This document shows positions 30,642 to 41,362 of a stretch of DNA of 64,000 nucleotides, one piece after another. Under the pieces are notes generated by a model. The model had not been told where the DNA came from. It was given only the letters and a program-made list of their open reading frames with translations, and made no database searches. The position numbers were made by a program, and so were the translations under genes. Source of the DNA: Chelydra serpentina (taxonomy: Eukaryota; Chordata; Testudines; Chelydridae); NCBI GenBank assembly GCA_037349315.1, contig JBAIAC010000059.1, forward strand, positions 23,840,501 through 23,904,500. The letters run 5' to 3'. Position 1 is the first letter of the stretch. Every line of letters starts with the position of its first letter.

Positions 30642-31049
30642 CAGGTGGCTCCGGAGCCATATGCGGCTCTTCAGAAATTAATATGCAGCCCCTTGTATAG
30701 GCACCGACGCCGGGGCTGGAACTACAGGTGCCAACTTTCCAATGTGCCATGGGGGGGGGGTGCACACTGCTCTACCCCTGGCTCTGCCACAGGCCCTGCC
30801 CCCATTCCACCCCTTCCCCTGGGCCTGCCATGCCCTCGCTCCTCCCCCTCCCCCCCCCCCCCAGCCTCTCGCATGCCACGAAACAGCTGATTGGGAGGTG
30901 TGGGGAAGGAGCGGGAGGCGCTGATCGGCGGGGCTGCCAGTGGGCAGGAGGCACTGGGAGCGGGGGGCTGCTGACATATTACTGTGGCTCTTTGGCGATG
31001 TACATTGGTAAATTCTGGCTCTTTCTCAGGCTCAAGTTGGCAACCCCTG
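30642..31049. mobile_element. Non-autonomous hAT element in CR1
   Basis: The ends caggtggctccggagcc and caagttggcaacccctg are imperfect inverted relatives. The inner motifs tgcggctcttcag and actgtggctctttgg are shared with many turtle copies. Flanks tcgttagg and tcctaagg agree at six of eight positions, so this copy is older. It contains C and G runs (30,749-30,758; 30,849-30,861) but no coding. Confidence 0.7.
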
Positions 31050-31215
31050 TCCTAAGGCCTGAGTTATACAGGAGGTCAGACTAGATGATCACAGTGGTAC
31101 CTTCTGGCCCTATAATCTATGACTAAGCAGCACACTAGCTCCAGTGTTTAGATCATACAGAGGTGGAAACTCAGTGGAGGCCACTTGGGTTTTTAAAAGT
31201 ATTTTTCTTTCCCCC

Positions 31216-32122
31216 TGTCACGAAGTAACTGAGGCGATTCCATACGAAGCCAGTCAGGACTCTGGAGGAGCCTCTTCTCTCTGAGCATACTGTCTCCCGG
31301 GCAAGAAGCTTACACAACTTTGACTTTCCTGGGTCTGACCTCAGATCATTCAGCATCCCCGTCCACACCAAAGGGCCCTGCACCCCAACTCCGCAGTCAG
31401 ACGTGATTCTTAGCCAGCATAAAACGCAGGTCTGGCTCTAACTTTTTTGCCACTCCAAGCAAAAAAACAAAAATCCCCGAGCGCCGCCCCGCCGAAACAA
31501 AAACCCCCAAGCGCCGCAACGCCGAAACAAAAACAAAAAACCCCGAGCGCTGCCCCACCACCCCAAGATTGGCCGCCCCTTAGAAGGTGCCATCCCCAAG
31601 CACGTGCTTGGTCAGCTGGTGCCTGGAGCCAGCCCTGATAAAACGGAAGGTTTATTAGTCAACAGGAACACAGCATAGAACAGAACTTGTTAGCACAGAA
31701 ATCAGGGACTTTCAGCCAAGTCCACCTGGGGCAGATGACCTGGACTCCCCTTCTTCCAGTCCCCCAAGCAGACTGCCAGCTTCCAGCAACCCGACCTCAG
31801 ACACCCCCATTGCTCCTCCCCTTGTCTTTGTCTCGCTTCCGGGGCAAGGAGTCACCTGGTCGTCACCCGGTTGCATCCCCCTCCTGGGTCTCAGGTTACA
31901 AAGGGCACCCGTCATAGCATACATGCAAACAGCTGGAACAGCCTCACCTGCCCCAGAGGTCTCAGCCAAAGTCACACACCCCTATTCCCACTACCGAGGT
32001 ACTGGTGCAGCACACAGGAAAACTGAGGCACACATTATTCATGCAAAACAGTAAAGCTCACATAGGCTCAACAGTAAGACTCGCATACAACATAAGGGAA
32101 AATCCCCACTTTGTCTCACACT
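31216..32122 (-). mobile_element. Solo LTR, interrupted by a hAT element
   Basis: It opens TGTCACGAAG on this strand and closes near gtctcaca, with interior blocks gaagccagtcaggactctgg, tgggtctgacctcagatcat and actccgcagtcagacgtgat that recur in turtle endogenous LTRs. ggaaggtttattagtcaac at about 31,645 supplies an AATAAA on the other strand, so the LTR probably reads leftwards. No internal coding sequence is attached and no target duplication was found. Ends are approximate. Confidence 0.6.
31427..31637. mobile_element. Non-autonomous hAT element in an LTR
   Basis: The ends caggtctggctc and gagccagccctg are inverted with one mismatch, and the exact 8-bp repeat ATAAAACG flanks it (31,419-31,426 and 31,638-31,645). 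The interior is an A/C-rich tandem of a unit like aaacaaaaacccccaagcgc repeated about three times (31,462-31,555). Confidence 0.9.
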
Positions 32123-32201
32123 CTTTTCCTTCTCCAGTGTGTTCCATTCATATGCACTTGACTCAAAAGCATGAAACACTTTGGATGACTGATTAGGGAC
32201 T

Positions 32202-32430
32202 AAGAGTCCTGTGGCACCTTATAGACTAACAGACGTATTGGAGCATAAGCTTTCGTGGGTGAATATCCACTTCTTCAGATGTATGTTCACATGTTCAGAG
32301 GCATGCATCTGAAGAAGTGGGTATTCACCCACGAAAGCTTATGCTCCAATACGTCTGTTATCTATAAGGTGCCACAGGACTCTCTGTCGCTTCTACAGAT
32401 CCAGACTAACACGGCTACCCCTCTGATACT
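32202..32430. mobile_element. Palindromic Penelope-like tail with 12-bp duplication
   Basis: The left arm (agtcctgtggcacc, gacgtattggagcataagct, ttcgtgggtgaatatccact) is repeated in inverted form on the right (agtgggtattcacccacgaa, gcttatgctccaatacgtct, ggtgccacaggactc). The right arm continues with ccagactaacacggctaccc. The 12-bp repeat TGATTAGGGACT flanks it (32,190-32,201 and 32,431-32,442). It is non-coding; only the terminal repeats of the element were inserted. Confidence 0.8.
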
Positions 32431-32532
32431 TGATTAGGGACTGTATCTGTTTTAAGTAAAATAACTTTGAAATTGTACTTAATGTCTCACATTTTTCTGC
32501 CAACACACTATTTTGAGAAGGGGAAGGGTTTC

Positions 32533-32650
32533 AAGTGAATTTCACAGGTTCTAAGGCCAGATGGGAGCACTATGATCAGCTAGTCTCACCATCTACGTAA
32601 CACAAGCTATAGAATTTCACCCAGTGATTCCTGCAGAGAAGACCATTCTT
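32533..32650 (-). mobile_element. CR1-like 3' tail
   Basis: It reads ttctaaggccagatgggagc, agctatagaatttcacccag and tgattcctgcagagaaga, the opposite-strand form of the CR1-like tail at 31,057 (bases that there read ggaggtcagactaga). Short and 5' truncated. Confidence 0.6.
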
Positions 32651-33984
32651 CCTAACTACCTAAGTGAACAAGAGCATATCTTTTTTTAGAAGAACTTAGA
32701 GTTCTTAGTTCAGGAATGGTACCAGACTAAAAGCCCATGACACTGAAATCATGAGTGTTGGATTGAGATTCACTTACTGAGCAGAGCGGGCTAACAAATA
32801 TTTACTAAGGCAAAGCACTCAGCAAGTAGTGATCAATCACTCACAAGTAGGAAACTCATCAGGACCATCTCATTAGTCATCTCCAGCACCAGACAATGCA
32901 GTTTCAACCTCCCTTTGTTACACAAACATTTAGTTAACTTTTCTTATATATATGTATCAGTCTCTCATTTCCATGTTAACTCTCCCCCCACCTCAGTACA
33001 GGTTTAATTTTAGTTCAAACTGGTCCTTTTTTGTTACTTTATTTGATATTGTTCTCACAAACAGGATTGTTTTGCAAATTCTTACACATGCACAGTTCTA
33101 CTTATGCTGTTAAACAGTGGTCCCCAACGTGGTGCCCGCGGGCGCCATGGCGCCCGTCGGGGCATTTATGTGCGCCCGCTGTCAGGGCCGGCGCCAAGGA
33201 AGGAAGAGGAGAGGAGCATCCACCGGAGAAGCATCGCCACTGATGGCACTGAAATGCCGCCGCGCAGCGCTTCCGGCGGAGAAGCTTTTGCCGAAATGCC
33301 GTCGAGGAGCGCTTCCGGCGGAGAACCATTGCCACCGAAATGCCGCCGAGAAGTGTCGCTGCCCGCCACACTCTGATGAAGGGATGAATGTGCTTTTGGC
33401 CACAGAAAGGTTGGGGACCACTGCTGTTAAACATGATCAGAACAGACTCTTAAATCCACAGCAGGCTTCCTTCAGGCCTAAATGTGCCTTCACTCCCATC
33501 AATGAGTGGAATCATTACACCCTTTCTCCAACCCACCAATGTGCCTCACAGTCACTCCTGACCTGGAAGAACCACTGCTAGTGGTAAAGGGATAGTTCAG
33601 TTTCCAGACCCATTTCATCCCTGGCCCCCCTTTGCTGAGATTGCCAACTAGAAATGGTGATATTTAACTCCTATCTACCAGCAAATTGGGTGAGGTCACC
33701 AATATGTTTCAAATGAGCCATCATGTGGCAATACCCCTTGAGTTGCTATGAACCTAAACTGGATTTGAAACAGAACAGGCTCCATTTCCCATTGCTGATC
33801 ACTTGAGATATTGTCACCCCATTTTGTCTATAAATAAAACAGCCTTCTGTTACATCAGTCTAGTATATGGATAGAAAATAACAGTGACAACAATGTTCAA
33901 ACTCTCTGTCCATTTTAAAAACAGACTGGTTATATATATGATGCTGTTAAAATGCACACTGTTATGCAACACCTGTTCATTGCA
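32651..33984. other. Intergenic stretch apart from one hAT element
   Basis: Except for the hAT element at 33,115-33,423, no gene or named repeat was recognised in 32,651-33,984. Confidence 0.5.
33115..33423. mobile_element. Non-autonomous hAT element, exact duplication
   Basis: The ends cagtggtccccaac and gttggggaccactg are a perfect 14-bp inverted repeat. The 8-bp repeat CTGTTAAA flanks it (33,107-33,114 and 33,424-33,431). Inside, gcgcttccggcggagaa occurs twice, alternating with gaaatgccg(c/t)cg blocks. It is non-coding and, with perfect ends, among the youngest copies here. Confidence 0.92.
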
Positions 33985-34342
33985 TAGGACCCTTGAGCAG
34001 AGTCCTCAGCTTGGAAACGAGCTGTTTGCCACAAGGTAAGTTTTTCCTTCTTTGGCATTTCAAAGAAAACTCTGGAGTTTCAGAAAAAAGATCAGGTAAG
34101 TGGACGCTTTGGTTGAAATGAAATTCAGACATAACTTTGGGGAGGAATTTAGACTGGAGGTGAAAGCATACCTTTTCCTTGTGAAGAACTATATAAAGAG
34201 GGTCTGCCCTGAGGGCACCCAACTCACCCACCTTCCTGGCCAAAGTGATAGCAACTAAAAATGCAACTATCATGGACAGGAGGTTACATAGAGCATGTTG
34301 CCCAGGGTTCAAACAGTGATCTGGTGAGCGTTGACAGGACAA
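33985..34342 (-). pseudogene. DIRS tyrosine recombinase, N-terminal part only (copy B)
   Basis: The conserved stretch is IVAFLVAITLARKVGELGAL, aligned to the SARRVSK block of copy A, followed by SKFLPKVMSEFHFNQSVHLP. The downstream H-x-x-R and Tyr part is absent because the copy ends here. The usual Arg of this block appears as Lys. Confidence 0.7.
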
Positions 34343-34989
34343 GATCGAGGTCCCATTGAGGTGTAGGTTTGACTACTGGCGGAGAGGTCCTGACCAGACC
34401 CCTCATGAATTTTACTGTAGTTGGGTGGGTGAAAACAGAGCATCAATCTAACAAGAGGGATTAATTGCTACAAGATGGACCCGCAGTGAGCTAATGGAAA
34501 GGCCTGAGGTTTTTAGAGACAGGAGATACTCTAGTTGTTTTAGATTATCATTTTAGATGATCTGCAGTGCTTGGAGAAGGCTGATTATTTTGCACCCAGG
34601 TAGTTGAAAATTTCCTACTTTGGGTAAGGATAGTCTGAATGGGTGCCAAAAAGAAGCGTCCCATTTCCGATGCCCATCCAAACCACCAGGCCATGAGATG
34701 GAGCAAGTCCAACGTGGAGGGTCTGCTTCTGCCCCAGTCCTGCATCGGGAGGGTCAGGAAGGGGTGGATCTTGATCGGGAGGTGGGATGACATTTTCAGG
34801 ACAACTGGACCAACTGGGTGCTAGAAGAATGACTGTTGTGACAGATCTTTCTCAGGACATGTGGTAGCAGGGGAATGGCAGGAAAGGTGTCATTTGTTCA
34901 AGGTAAAAGAAGAGTGTTGCCCTGGGAGCTGTAGCCTCTGGAGCAGTACAGGGGAGGTTTTCTGTTTGTTTGGGACACAAAGAGATCCC

Positions 34990-35260
34990 ATTGAGATGTA
35001 TCCCACTGAGTGAATATTTCACTCAGGGCGGTCATGAATCTCCCACTCATGGTCCGCAGAGAAGTGCCTGCTCTGGTTGTCTGCTAAAGCGTTCTGAGCC
35101 CCTGGAAGGTAAATGGCTCGAATAGTGATGCAGTTTCTCATGCACCAGTTCCAAGGCCTGACTGCTTTCAGGCAAAGGGGGAAGAGATCTTGCACCACTC
35201 TGTGTGTTCATGTAAAAGACCGTGCTAGTGATGTCTGACATCACTTGGATATGGAATGTA
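34990..35260 (-). pseudogene. DIRS RNase H remnant (copy B)
   Basis: SDITSTVFYMNTQSGARSLP, then in a neighbouring frame WNWCMRNCITIRAIYLPGAQ and NALADNQSRHFSADHEW, match the RNase H middle and end of the family (compare FYINKQGG and NSLADCLSR in copy C). A frameshift divides it. Confidence 0.7.
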
Positions 35261-35395
35261 TAAGAAAGAGGCTCTGCAAGCCAGGTAGACTGCTTTCCGT
35301 TCCAGTATACTGATGTGCAGTCTGGCCTCCCGTGGGGTCCAGGTACCTTGTGCAGAGTGGTTGTTCAGGTGAGTGCTCCAGAAGGGAAGCATCTG

Positions 35396-36210
35396 TTAGA
35401 GAAGTGGAAATGGTGGTGGGAGAGTTGAAGGGAATGCCCACTCTCTCTCTCTCTCCGGGTGAGGGAGGCGATGACTCTGGCGGGAACAGTCACTCTGGAG
35501 TTGATGTGATCTTTGTCTGGTGAGTAGACCAACCAGAGCCAGGGCTGTAGACATCATAGACAAAGCCTGGTGAATGGCATCACATAAGTGCATGAGCGAG
35601 AGGCACAGTCTGACCATTGTTCTTGATCTGCGAGTAATCCATGCCATCAGGCTGCTCATTAACTGAAACCTTTCTGTGGGAAGGAAGGCTCTCATGGAAA
35701 CAGTATCCAGTGTCACTCCGATGACGTTAATCATTGGTGTGGGTGATAAAACAGACTTTTCTTTGTTTATGCAGATGCCCAAGGGTGCTAGAAGATGAAG
35801 CAGAAACTCCGTCGCCGACTTGCCCTCTACCAAGAGCCAATCATTCAGATATGGGAAAACTGTGTAATTCTGATGTCTCATGTGGGCTGCTACCACAGAG
35901 AAAACTTTTGTAAACACTCTGAGTGCTGGTTGCTAGCCCAAAGGGAAGGACTATGACCTGGAAATGGTCTTGGCCCACCATAAAACTCAGGAACCTTCTG
36001 TAGGAAGGATGAATGTCTACATGAAAGTATGCGTCCTTCATGTTGGGAGCCACGAACCTCACCCACTCCTGTAGGAAGGGGATTATCGATGCTAACATAA
36101 TGATCCTGAATTTCGACTTTCGAATATAGATGTTTAGTTTCCAAAGGTCCAGAATGGGTCTCCACTCTCTGTCTTTTTGGGGGATTAGGAAATACGGGGA
36201 ACAAAACCCT
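35396..36210 (-). pseudogene. DIRS reverse transcriptase remnant (copy B)
   Basis: Two frames together cover the domain: NMKDAYFHVDIHPSYRRFLS and VLPFGLATS upstream, then VFSVVAAHMRHQNYTVFPYL followed by NDWLLVEG. NMKDAYFHV holds the first catalytic Asp region. The YxDD box reads YLND, so one catalytic Asp is Asn. In the family this enzyme copies the RNA before the recombinase step. The frameshift near 35,900 and the altered box mean it is dead. Confidence 0.8.
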
Positions 36211-36320
36211 CTCCCTTGAAACTGAGGTGAGATGTGCTCTTTTGCCCCTTCTTATAGAAGGGAGGCTGCTTCTTGATGAAGAATCACCTCATGAGAGTGG
36301 TCCCTGAAGGGGTTTGTGAG

Positions 36321-36524
36321 TAGGGTGACCAGATTCGGGAACCTAAAAATTGCGACTTGTCCGAGGGGGGGGGGAACCCCTCCCGCCGGACTTGTTGAGC
36401 AAAAAAAAAAAATGGAAGAAGCCCGATATTGGGACAGAAGGGGACCAGGCATCGGTCAGGACACGGGACAAAAAGAGGAAAAATTGGGACGGTCCCGATT
36501 TTATCGGGATGTCTGGTCACCCTA
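36321..36524. mobile_element. Non-autonomous hAT element in DIRS copy B
   Basis: The ends tagggtgaccaga and tctggtcacccta are a perfect 13-bp inverted repeat. The exact 8-bp repeat TTTGTGAG flanks it (36,313-36,320 and 36,525-36,532). The right half has gggacggtcccgattttatc. It is 204 bp with no coding. Because it interrupts DIRS copy B it is younger than that insertion. Confidence 0.95.
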
Positions 36525-36899
36525 TTTGTGAGTGGGGAGAGAGAACTCAATAGAGTATCCTTGATGGATTATTTCCAAGACCAAACTAACTGTTGTGATC
36601 AAGTCCCAATTGTGGGCAAAGAGTGCAAGATGGCTCCCCAAAATAATGGGGGTATAGGTGGGTGGCATCAGTGGTGGTACGCAGGTCTAAACTAAGATGT
36701 CAAAAGTAGTCCTTTGCAGGTGGCTGGGAATGGATAGAGGTCATGGTGGTAGAAAGGACTGAAAAATGAGGCCTCTGAACCCTTTGTTGTTTTAATGGAG
36801 GCTCAGCTGGATACTTGTGGGAGAATGCTTGAGAAGGGGTGACCTTGGCCTATAGGCTTGTCTCTGGTTTCATCTCCTTGGGCTGGAGTGTAAATCTCC

Positions 36900-37900
36900 A
36901 GGGAGCACAGATTCAATCTTGACTCTTAACCAGTGTAAGGACTCATCCATTTTTCCCACTGAAGAGATTCAACTCGTCAAAGGGAAAGTCCTGTATGGTA
37001 TTCTGGACCTCCCTAGGGAAACCCAAAGACTGTAGCCAAGAATTCCTCCTCATGACTATACCAGCGGCCAGGCCTCTGGATGACATATCTGCTGCATCGA
37101 CTCCAGCATGAAGGGATGTTCTTGCCACTAATTTGCCCTCCTCTATGAAAGGAGTGAAACTGGGCTCTGTCCTCAGGGGGAAGCTCGTCTTTGAAAGCCA
37201 CCAGGCTGGAATAGCTATTAAAATCATATTTTGCTAACAAGACCTGATAGTTAGCGATACGGAATTGTAGACCCGTAGAAGAAAAGACCTTTCTCCCCAG
37301 AAGGTCCGATCTCTTTGAGCCTTTGTCAGTCAGAGAGGTCCTTTGCTGTTGTGACCTACCCTCTCTGTAGCTGCCTGTACCACCAGAGAGTTGGGGGAGA
37401 GGGGTGGGAGAAAAGAAATTCAGCTTACTTGGCAGGGACAAAATAGCACCTCTTGGCTCTTTTAGACGTGGGGGTGCAGGATGCTGGAGTGTGCCAGCCC
37501 AACCTAACTAGCTCAATGATGACCTCGTTAACTGGAAGTACCACCTTACTTGGGCCTGCAGGTTGCAAAATATTCAATAGTTGGTATTGTGGGTCCTGGA
37601 CCTTCTCTAGGGGTATCTGGAGGTCATTGGCAATCCTCTGTAGTAGCTCCTGGTACTGTCTATGATCATCTAGCAGAGATGGAGAGGAGGGAGTGACTGT
37701 CCAGAGATGAGAACGATATTCATATTGGTACCTGCAGATCTAGATCAACATCCTCCTCTTCATACTCAGATGGATCTGGTGGATGAGAAGAAGTGTGGTA
37801 AGATTCCTTGCCCGGTCCCAGGCATCTGCCATAGAGAACCCACGGGCCCCAATAAGACCAGAAAGAGGGGTCAGCCATTTCTGGGGAACCATGGCATATG
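36900..37900 (-). pseudogene. DIRS gag-like ORF1 remnant (copy B)
   Basis: Leftward reading gives YQELLQRIANDLQIPLEKVQ (about 37,600-37,660), GPSKVVLPVNE and WHTPASC, then TSKRAKRCYFVPAK before a stop near 37,440. The next part, ending in FPREVQNTIQDFPFDEL (about 36,960-37,020), is in other frames. These blocks resemble the first ORF of vertebrate DIRS elements. Several stops and shifts interrupt it. Confidence 0.65.
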
Positions 37901-38344
37901 GTACTAGCAGTCCTCGAGGAAATCATATCTGGACAGGTAGTGCCTAGATCTCCTCAACTGCCTGTCAGCTGGGCTTTCTCCATAGAGATGGAGGAGCAGC
38001 TGGAACATTTGACTCATCCGAGTCCAAAAATTGCTCCCCTTCCAATGGTGGGGGCACTCCTGCCCAATGACTGGAGATGAGAGTTCCTGAGACACCAAAG
38101 TAATATCATCCTCTGGTGTAGTAATGTCCCTCAGGAGGGCCATGTCGAAGAGGAGGTTATACTGAAGATGAGGGAGGAAAGATATCCTCTGGTGCTATAT
38201 GTGTCTCCGTAAGTCCCGGTGTATGGGGGGGTTCCAGAAGTTGGGACCCTGGTTCCGGCGTGTGTTGGGAGGTAGTCCAGTCCTTGGACAAACGAGCTGA
38301 CACCAATGATAATTCTGGACTTGCACGATATCCTTGGCATCAAT

Positions 38345-38860
38345 AATTCCCTTGTTAGAGAGGACACTTGGTTTGCAGCTTTCAACATGAAAGATGTATG
38401 TTTTCACACAGACATCCACCCAACCCACTGGAGGTTCCTCTTTGATCAAGAGCATTACTGATTCAGAGTCCTCCCCTTTGGTCTAGCTTACAGCATGTTT
38501 TTTCAGTAGTAGCAGCTTGGATGAGAAGAGAAGGACTTTTACAGTCTTCCCTTATCTCAACGACAGGTTTCTGACGAGCAGTTCCTATGAGGAAGTCCAG
38601 CGGGCAACTAGTGTTCCGCTTGGCCTTCTTGCTTCCCTGGGTGTATCTGCATCAGTCATAAAAAATCCATGTTGACCCCCAAGAGGTTCATACATTTTAT
38701 TGGGGAGACACTGGATTCGACTACAGGAAGAGCGTATCTACCTCTCAACAGGTTTCAGACCATGAGCGCTCTCAAATATCAGGTCATTATCAAATCCAGG
38801 ACATCAATCAGAACTTGTCTCCCTCCTTGGTCACAGGGCCTACATTCACACACGTGATGC
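38345..38860 (+). pseudogene. DIRS reverse transcriptase remnant (copy C)
   Basis: It carries FNMKDVCFHTDIHPTHWRFL and FRVLPFGLAYS, the part around the first catalytic Asp. The YxDD box is not readable in one frame, and stops occur within 150 bp. Later frames give only scattered similarity. Confidence 0.65.
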
Positions 38861-38967
38861 TGTTCACCAGGCTTCATCTTCACTGCTCACATGCCTGGCT
38901 TCTCTCCATGTACTCACCAGAGAAGGGCAACATAAATGGAAAGGTGACTATTCTCCCCAAAGTTTTA

Positions 38968-39225
38968 GGGCTTGTCTACACTTAAAATGCTGCACCGCTT
39001 CACTGAAGACATTTCCTACGTTGACAGGAGGGCTTCTCTTGTCAGTATAGGTATTTCACCTACCTGAGAGGCAGTAGCTAGGTTGATGGGAGAATTCTCC
39101 GATCTACTTAGCACTGTCTAAACAAGGGGTTAGGTTGGTTTAATTGCATGGTTCAGGAGCGTCGATTTTTCACATTCCTGAGTGACACAGTTATACTGAC
39201 CTAATTTCCTAGTGTATAGCAGGCC
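38968..39225. mobile_element. PIF/Harbinger-like MITE in DIRS copy C
   Basis: The ends gggcttgtctacactt and ctagtgtatagcaggcc are inverted relatives. TTA stands on both sides (38,965-38,967 and 39,226-39,228). The inner arms pair (agggcttctcttgtcagtat; ttaggttggtttaattgc with gacctaattt). It is 258 bp and non-coding. The RNase H region resumes directly after it. Confidence 0.8.
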
Positions 39226-39249
39226 TTAGATTCTCTCATCTGGTGGACA

Positions 39250-39880
39250 AAACCAGAGAAGTTTTGGGTGAGAATCCCTTTCCTCACACTGACTCCCGAA
39301 ACAACCATCATTTTTGACGCCTCCCTCTTGGGTTGGGGTGCTCAAATGGGAGATCATACAGTACAAGATGTGTGGACCATATAGGAATCCAGAAAGCTTA
39401 TCAACTTACTAGAATTCCGGGTAGTTAAGTGAGTCTGTGGTGCCTTCCTTCCACTCATTCAATCCAGACATTTCCAAACAATGTTGGACAACATGCCGAT
39501 GGTATTTTATATAAACAAGCAGGGGGAGCGAGGTGTCTCCCTCTGTGCATAGAGGCAGTCACCCTCTGGAATTGGTGCATCAGCCATTGTGTAACCCTAT
39601 CAGCAGCATATTTACCAGAGGTGCAAAACTCCCTAGCAGACTGCCTGAGCAGATATTTTTCTGCAAATCATAAATGGGAGATTCACCATTCAATTTTTGA
39701 CAACGTCTTTGCCCAATGCAGAATGCTGGGATCTTTCCACCTCACAGGAGAACAGAAAACTTTGGTACTACTAGAGAGCAGCCCTGGGCAAGGGCTCAGT
39801 GGGGTATGTCCTCCTGGTATCATGGAAGGGTCGCCTGAGGTATGCCTTCCCTCCCATCCCATTGACACCACAAGTTCCAC
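39250..39880 (+). pseudogene. DIRS RNase H remnant (copy C)
   Basis: FDASLLGWGAQMGDHTVQDV (first catalytic Asp) begins near 39,316. LDNMPMVFYINKQGGARCLP and QNSLADCLSRYFSANHKWEI follow in one frame from 39,429. The three acidic positions of the fold are still recognisable, but a stop near 39,381 and lost frame upstream inactivate it. Confidence 0.75.
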
Positions 39881-40158
39881 AGAAGATCCTCCAAGACAGC
39901 TCAAGTCATCCTGATTTCGCCCAACTGGCTGAGACAGTTCTTGTTTATGAAGCTGCTGAAGCTCTCAGTTCACCCAGCCATGAACATCCCTACATTGCTG
40001 AATCTTCTAACAGAACACAAGGGCAGGTTTAAGCACCCCAATCCAATATTGCTGCAACTCAGGGCCTGGTATTTGGACGGGCATCAGAAACAGAGTGCTC
40101 ATGTTCTAAATGGGTGCAATCCATCCTTAACCAAAGCAGAAGAGACTCTACAAGAAAG

Positions 40159-40363
40159 TAGAGTCAGTCTTCCACCTTTTCATGTTTCTCTGACTATATA
40201 AATATCCTCTCACTGTGTGTTCCACTCTGTACATCCGACAAAGCGGACTGTAGTCCACGAAAGCTTATGCTGAAATAAATTTGTTAGTCTCTAAGGTGCC
40301 ACAAGTATTTCTTTCTTATTTTCTTTTTGCTGACACAGACTAACACGGCTACTACACTGAAAC
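40159..40363 (+). mobile_element. Penelope-like tail with 11-bp duplication
   Basis: The insert begins tagagtcagtcttccacctt and contains gcggactgtagtccacgaaa, ttatgctgaaataaatttgt and gacacagactaacacggcta. The 11-bp repeat CTACAAGAAAG flanks it (40,148-40,158 and 40,364-40,374), which confirms an insertion into DIRS copy C. It is non-coding. Confidence 0.85.
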
Positions 40364-40719
40364 CTACAAGAAAGCTGTTATTTACCAAAATGGAAGCATT
40401 TCTCTTCTTGGGCTCACCAACACAGCTTGTCTCCAGAATCCATCAGGATCCCTGATATCTTAGAGTAGCTACTTGTCGTTAAATCTTCGGGTCTCACACT
40501 CAGTTCTCTGCGAGTGCATTTAGAACCGATCAGTGCTTTCCATCCTCCGGTGGATAACCATACAACCTTCACTCATCCTCTCACAACTAGATTTCTGAAG
40601 GGGATTATCAGATCCTTTTCACCATTGGTGAAGTTTGCACCTCCGTGGGACCTCAATTTTGTTTTATCATTGCTCACTAAACCCCCCTTTTGAGCCTCTA
40701 GACACATGATTTATGGCCC

Positions 40720-41362
40720 ATCTGTCCATGAAGGTGGTGTTTCTAATAGCGATAATGTCAGCCAGAAGAGTCAGTGAGCTGGGAGTGCTCATGGCAGACC
40801 CATAAAGAAAAGGTCTCATTATGATCCCACCCAAATTCGATCCTAAAGCAGTATCCGAGTTTCATATTAGTCAGGAAATCCACTTACCAGCATTTTTTCC
40901 AAAACCGCATGTCCCAGATGAGGGGAGACTGCTGCATTCTCTAGAAGTCTACAGGGTTTCAGCCTTTTATCTGCAAAAAAAACAAAGGATGTTAGAAAGA
41001 CACCTAAACTACTTTTTTTCCATTGCAGAGCGATCAACGGGTCAAGCTAGATCAATGCAGAGACTTTCAAAATGGATCTCAGGTTGCATTACCCCTTGTT
41101 ACCAACTAGCTCATATTTTCCATCTGAGGGTATAAGGGCTCATTCCACTAGAGGGCAAGCTACTTTGGCTGCATGGCTGAAAGATGTACCCCTCCAAGAG
41201 ATACGTAGGGCAGCTACTTGGAGCTCTTTGCATACCGTCACAAGACATTACGCTTTGGTCCAGTCATCAACTGCAGATACAGCTGTGGGGACAGCAATAG
41301 CTACCAATCGCTATATCACTTCTGTGTCCTTGCACCCACTCTGTCTGACTAGTGCCTGTTAA
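40720..41362 (+). pseudogene. DIRS tyrosine recombinase (copy C)
   Basis: KVVFLIAIMSARRVSELGVL (near 40,732) precedes SFYLQKKQRM-type linker sequence. The C-terminal half in one frame has HSTR (41,141-41,152), RAATWSSLHTVTRHYAL and the presumed nucleophilic Tyr at 41,249-41,251. The active-site landmarks are better kept than in copies A and B, but the frame changes between the halves (at about 40,805 and 41,070-41,140). Confidence 0.8.

Larger units (their letters stand above)
29910..31125 (+). mobile_element. CR1-like LINE 3' fragment, broken by two hAT elements
   Basis: Pieces at 29,910-30,055, 30,446-30,641 and 31,050-31,125 read on as one LINE: ccagttctggtgtcaagacg and ttcagagaagagccatgaga encode the CR1-like block before the ORF2 end. 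Later come attcagactagaaataaggt and the tail atacaggaggtcagactaga. The reading frame is eroded. The two insertions are listed separately. Confidence 0.7.
33985..38290 (-). mobile_element. DIRS-type retroelement, truncated (copy B)
   Basis: Reading leftwards it holds gag-like, reverse transcriptase, RNase H and partial tyrosine recombinase regions in DIRS order. It stops within the recombinase at about 33,985 and shows neither terminal repeat. Its upstream edge meets copy C, which faces the other way, near 38,290. A hAT element is inserted at 36,321-36,524. Frames are broken at many points, so it is an inactive relic. Confidence 0.75.
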
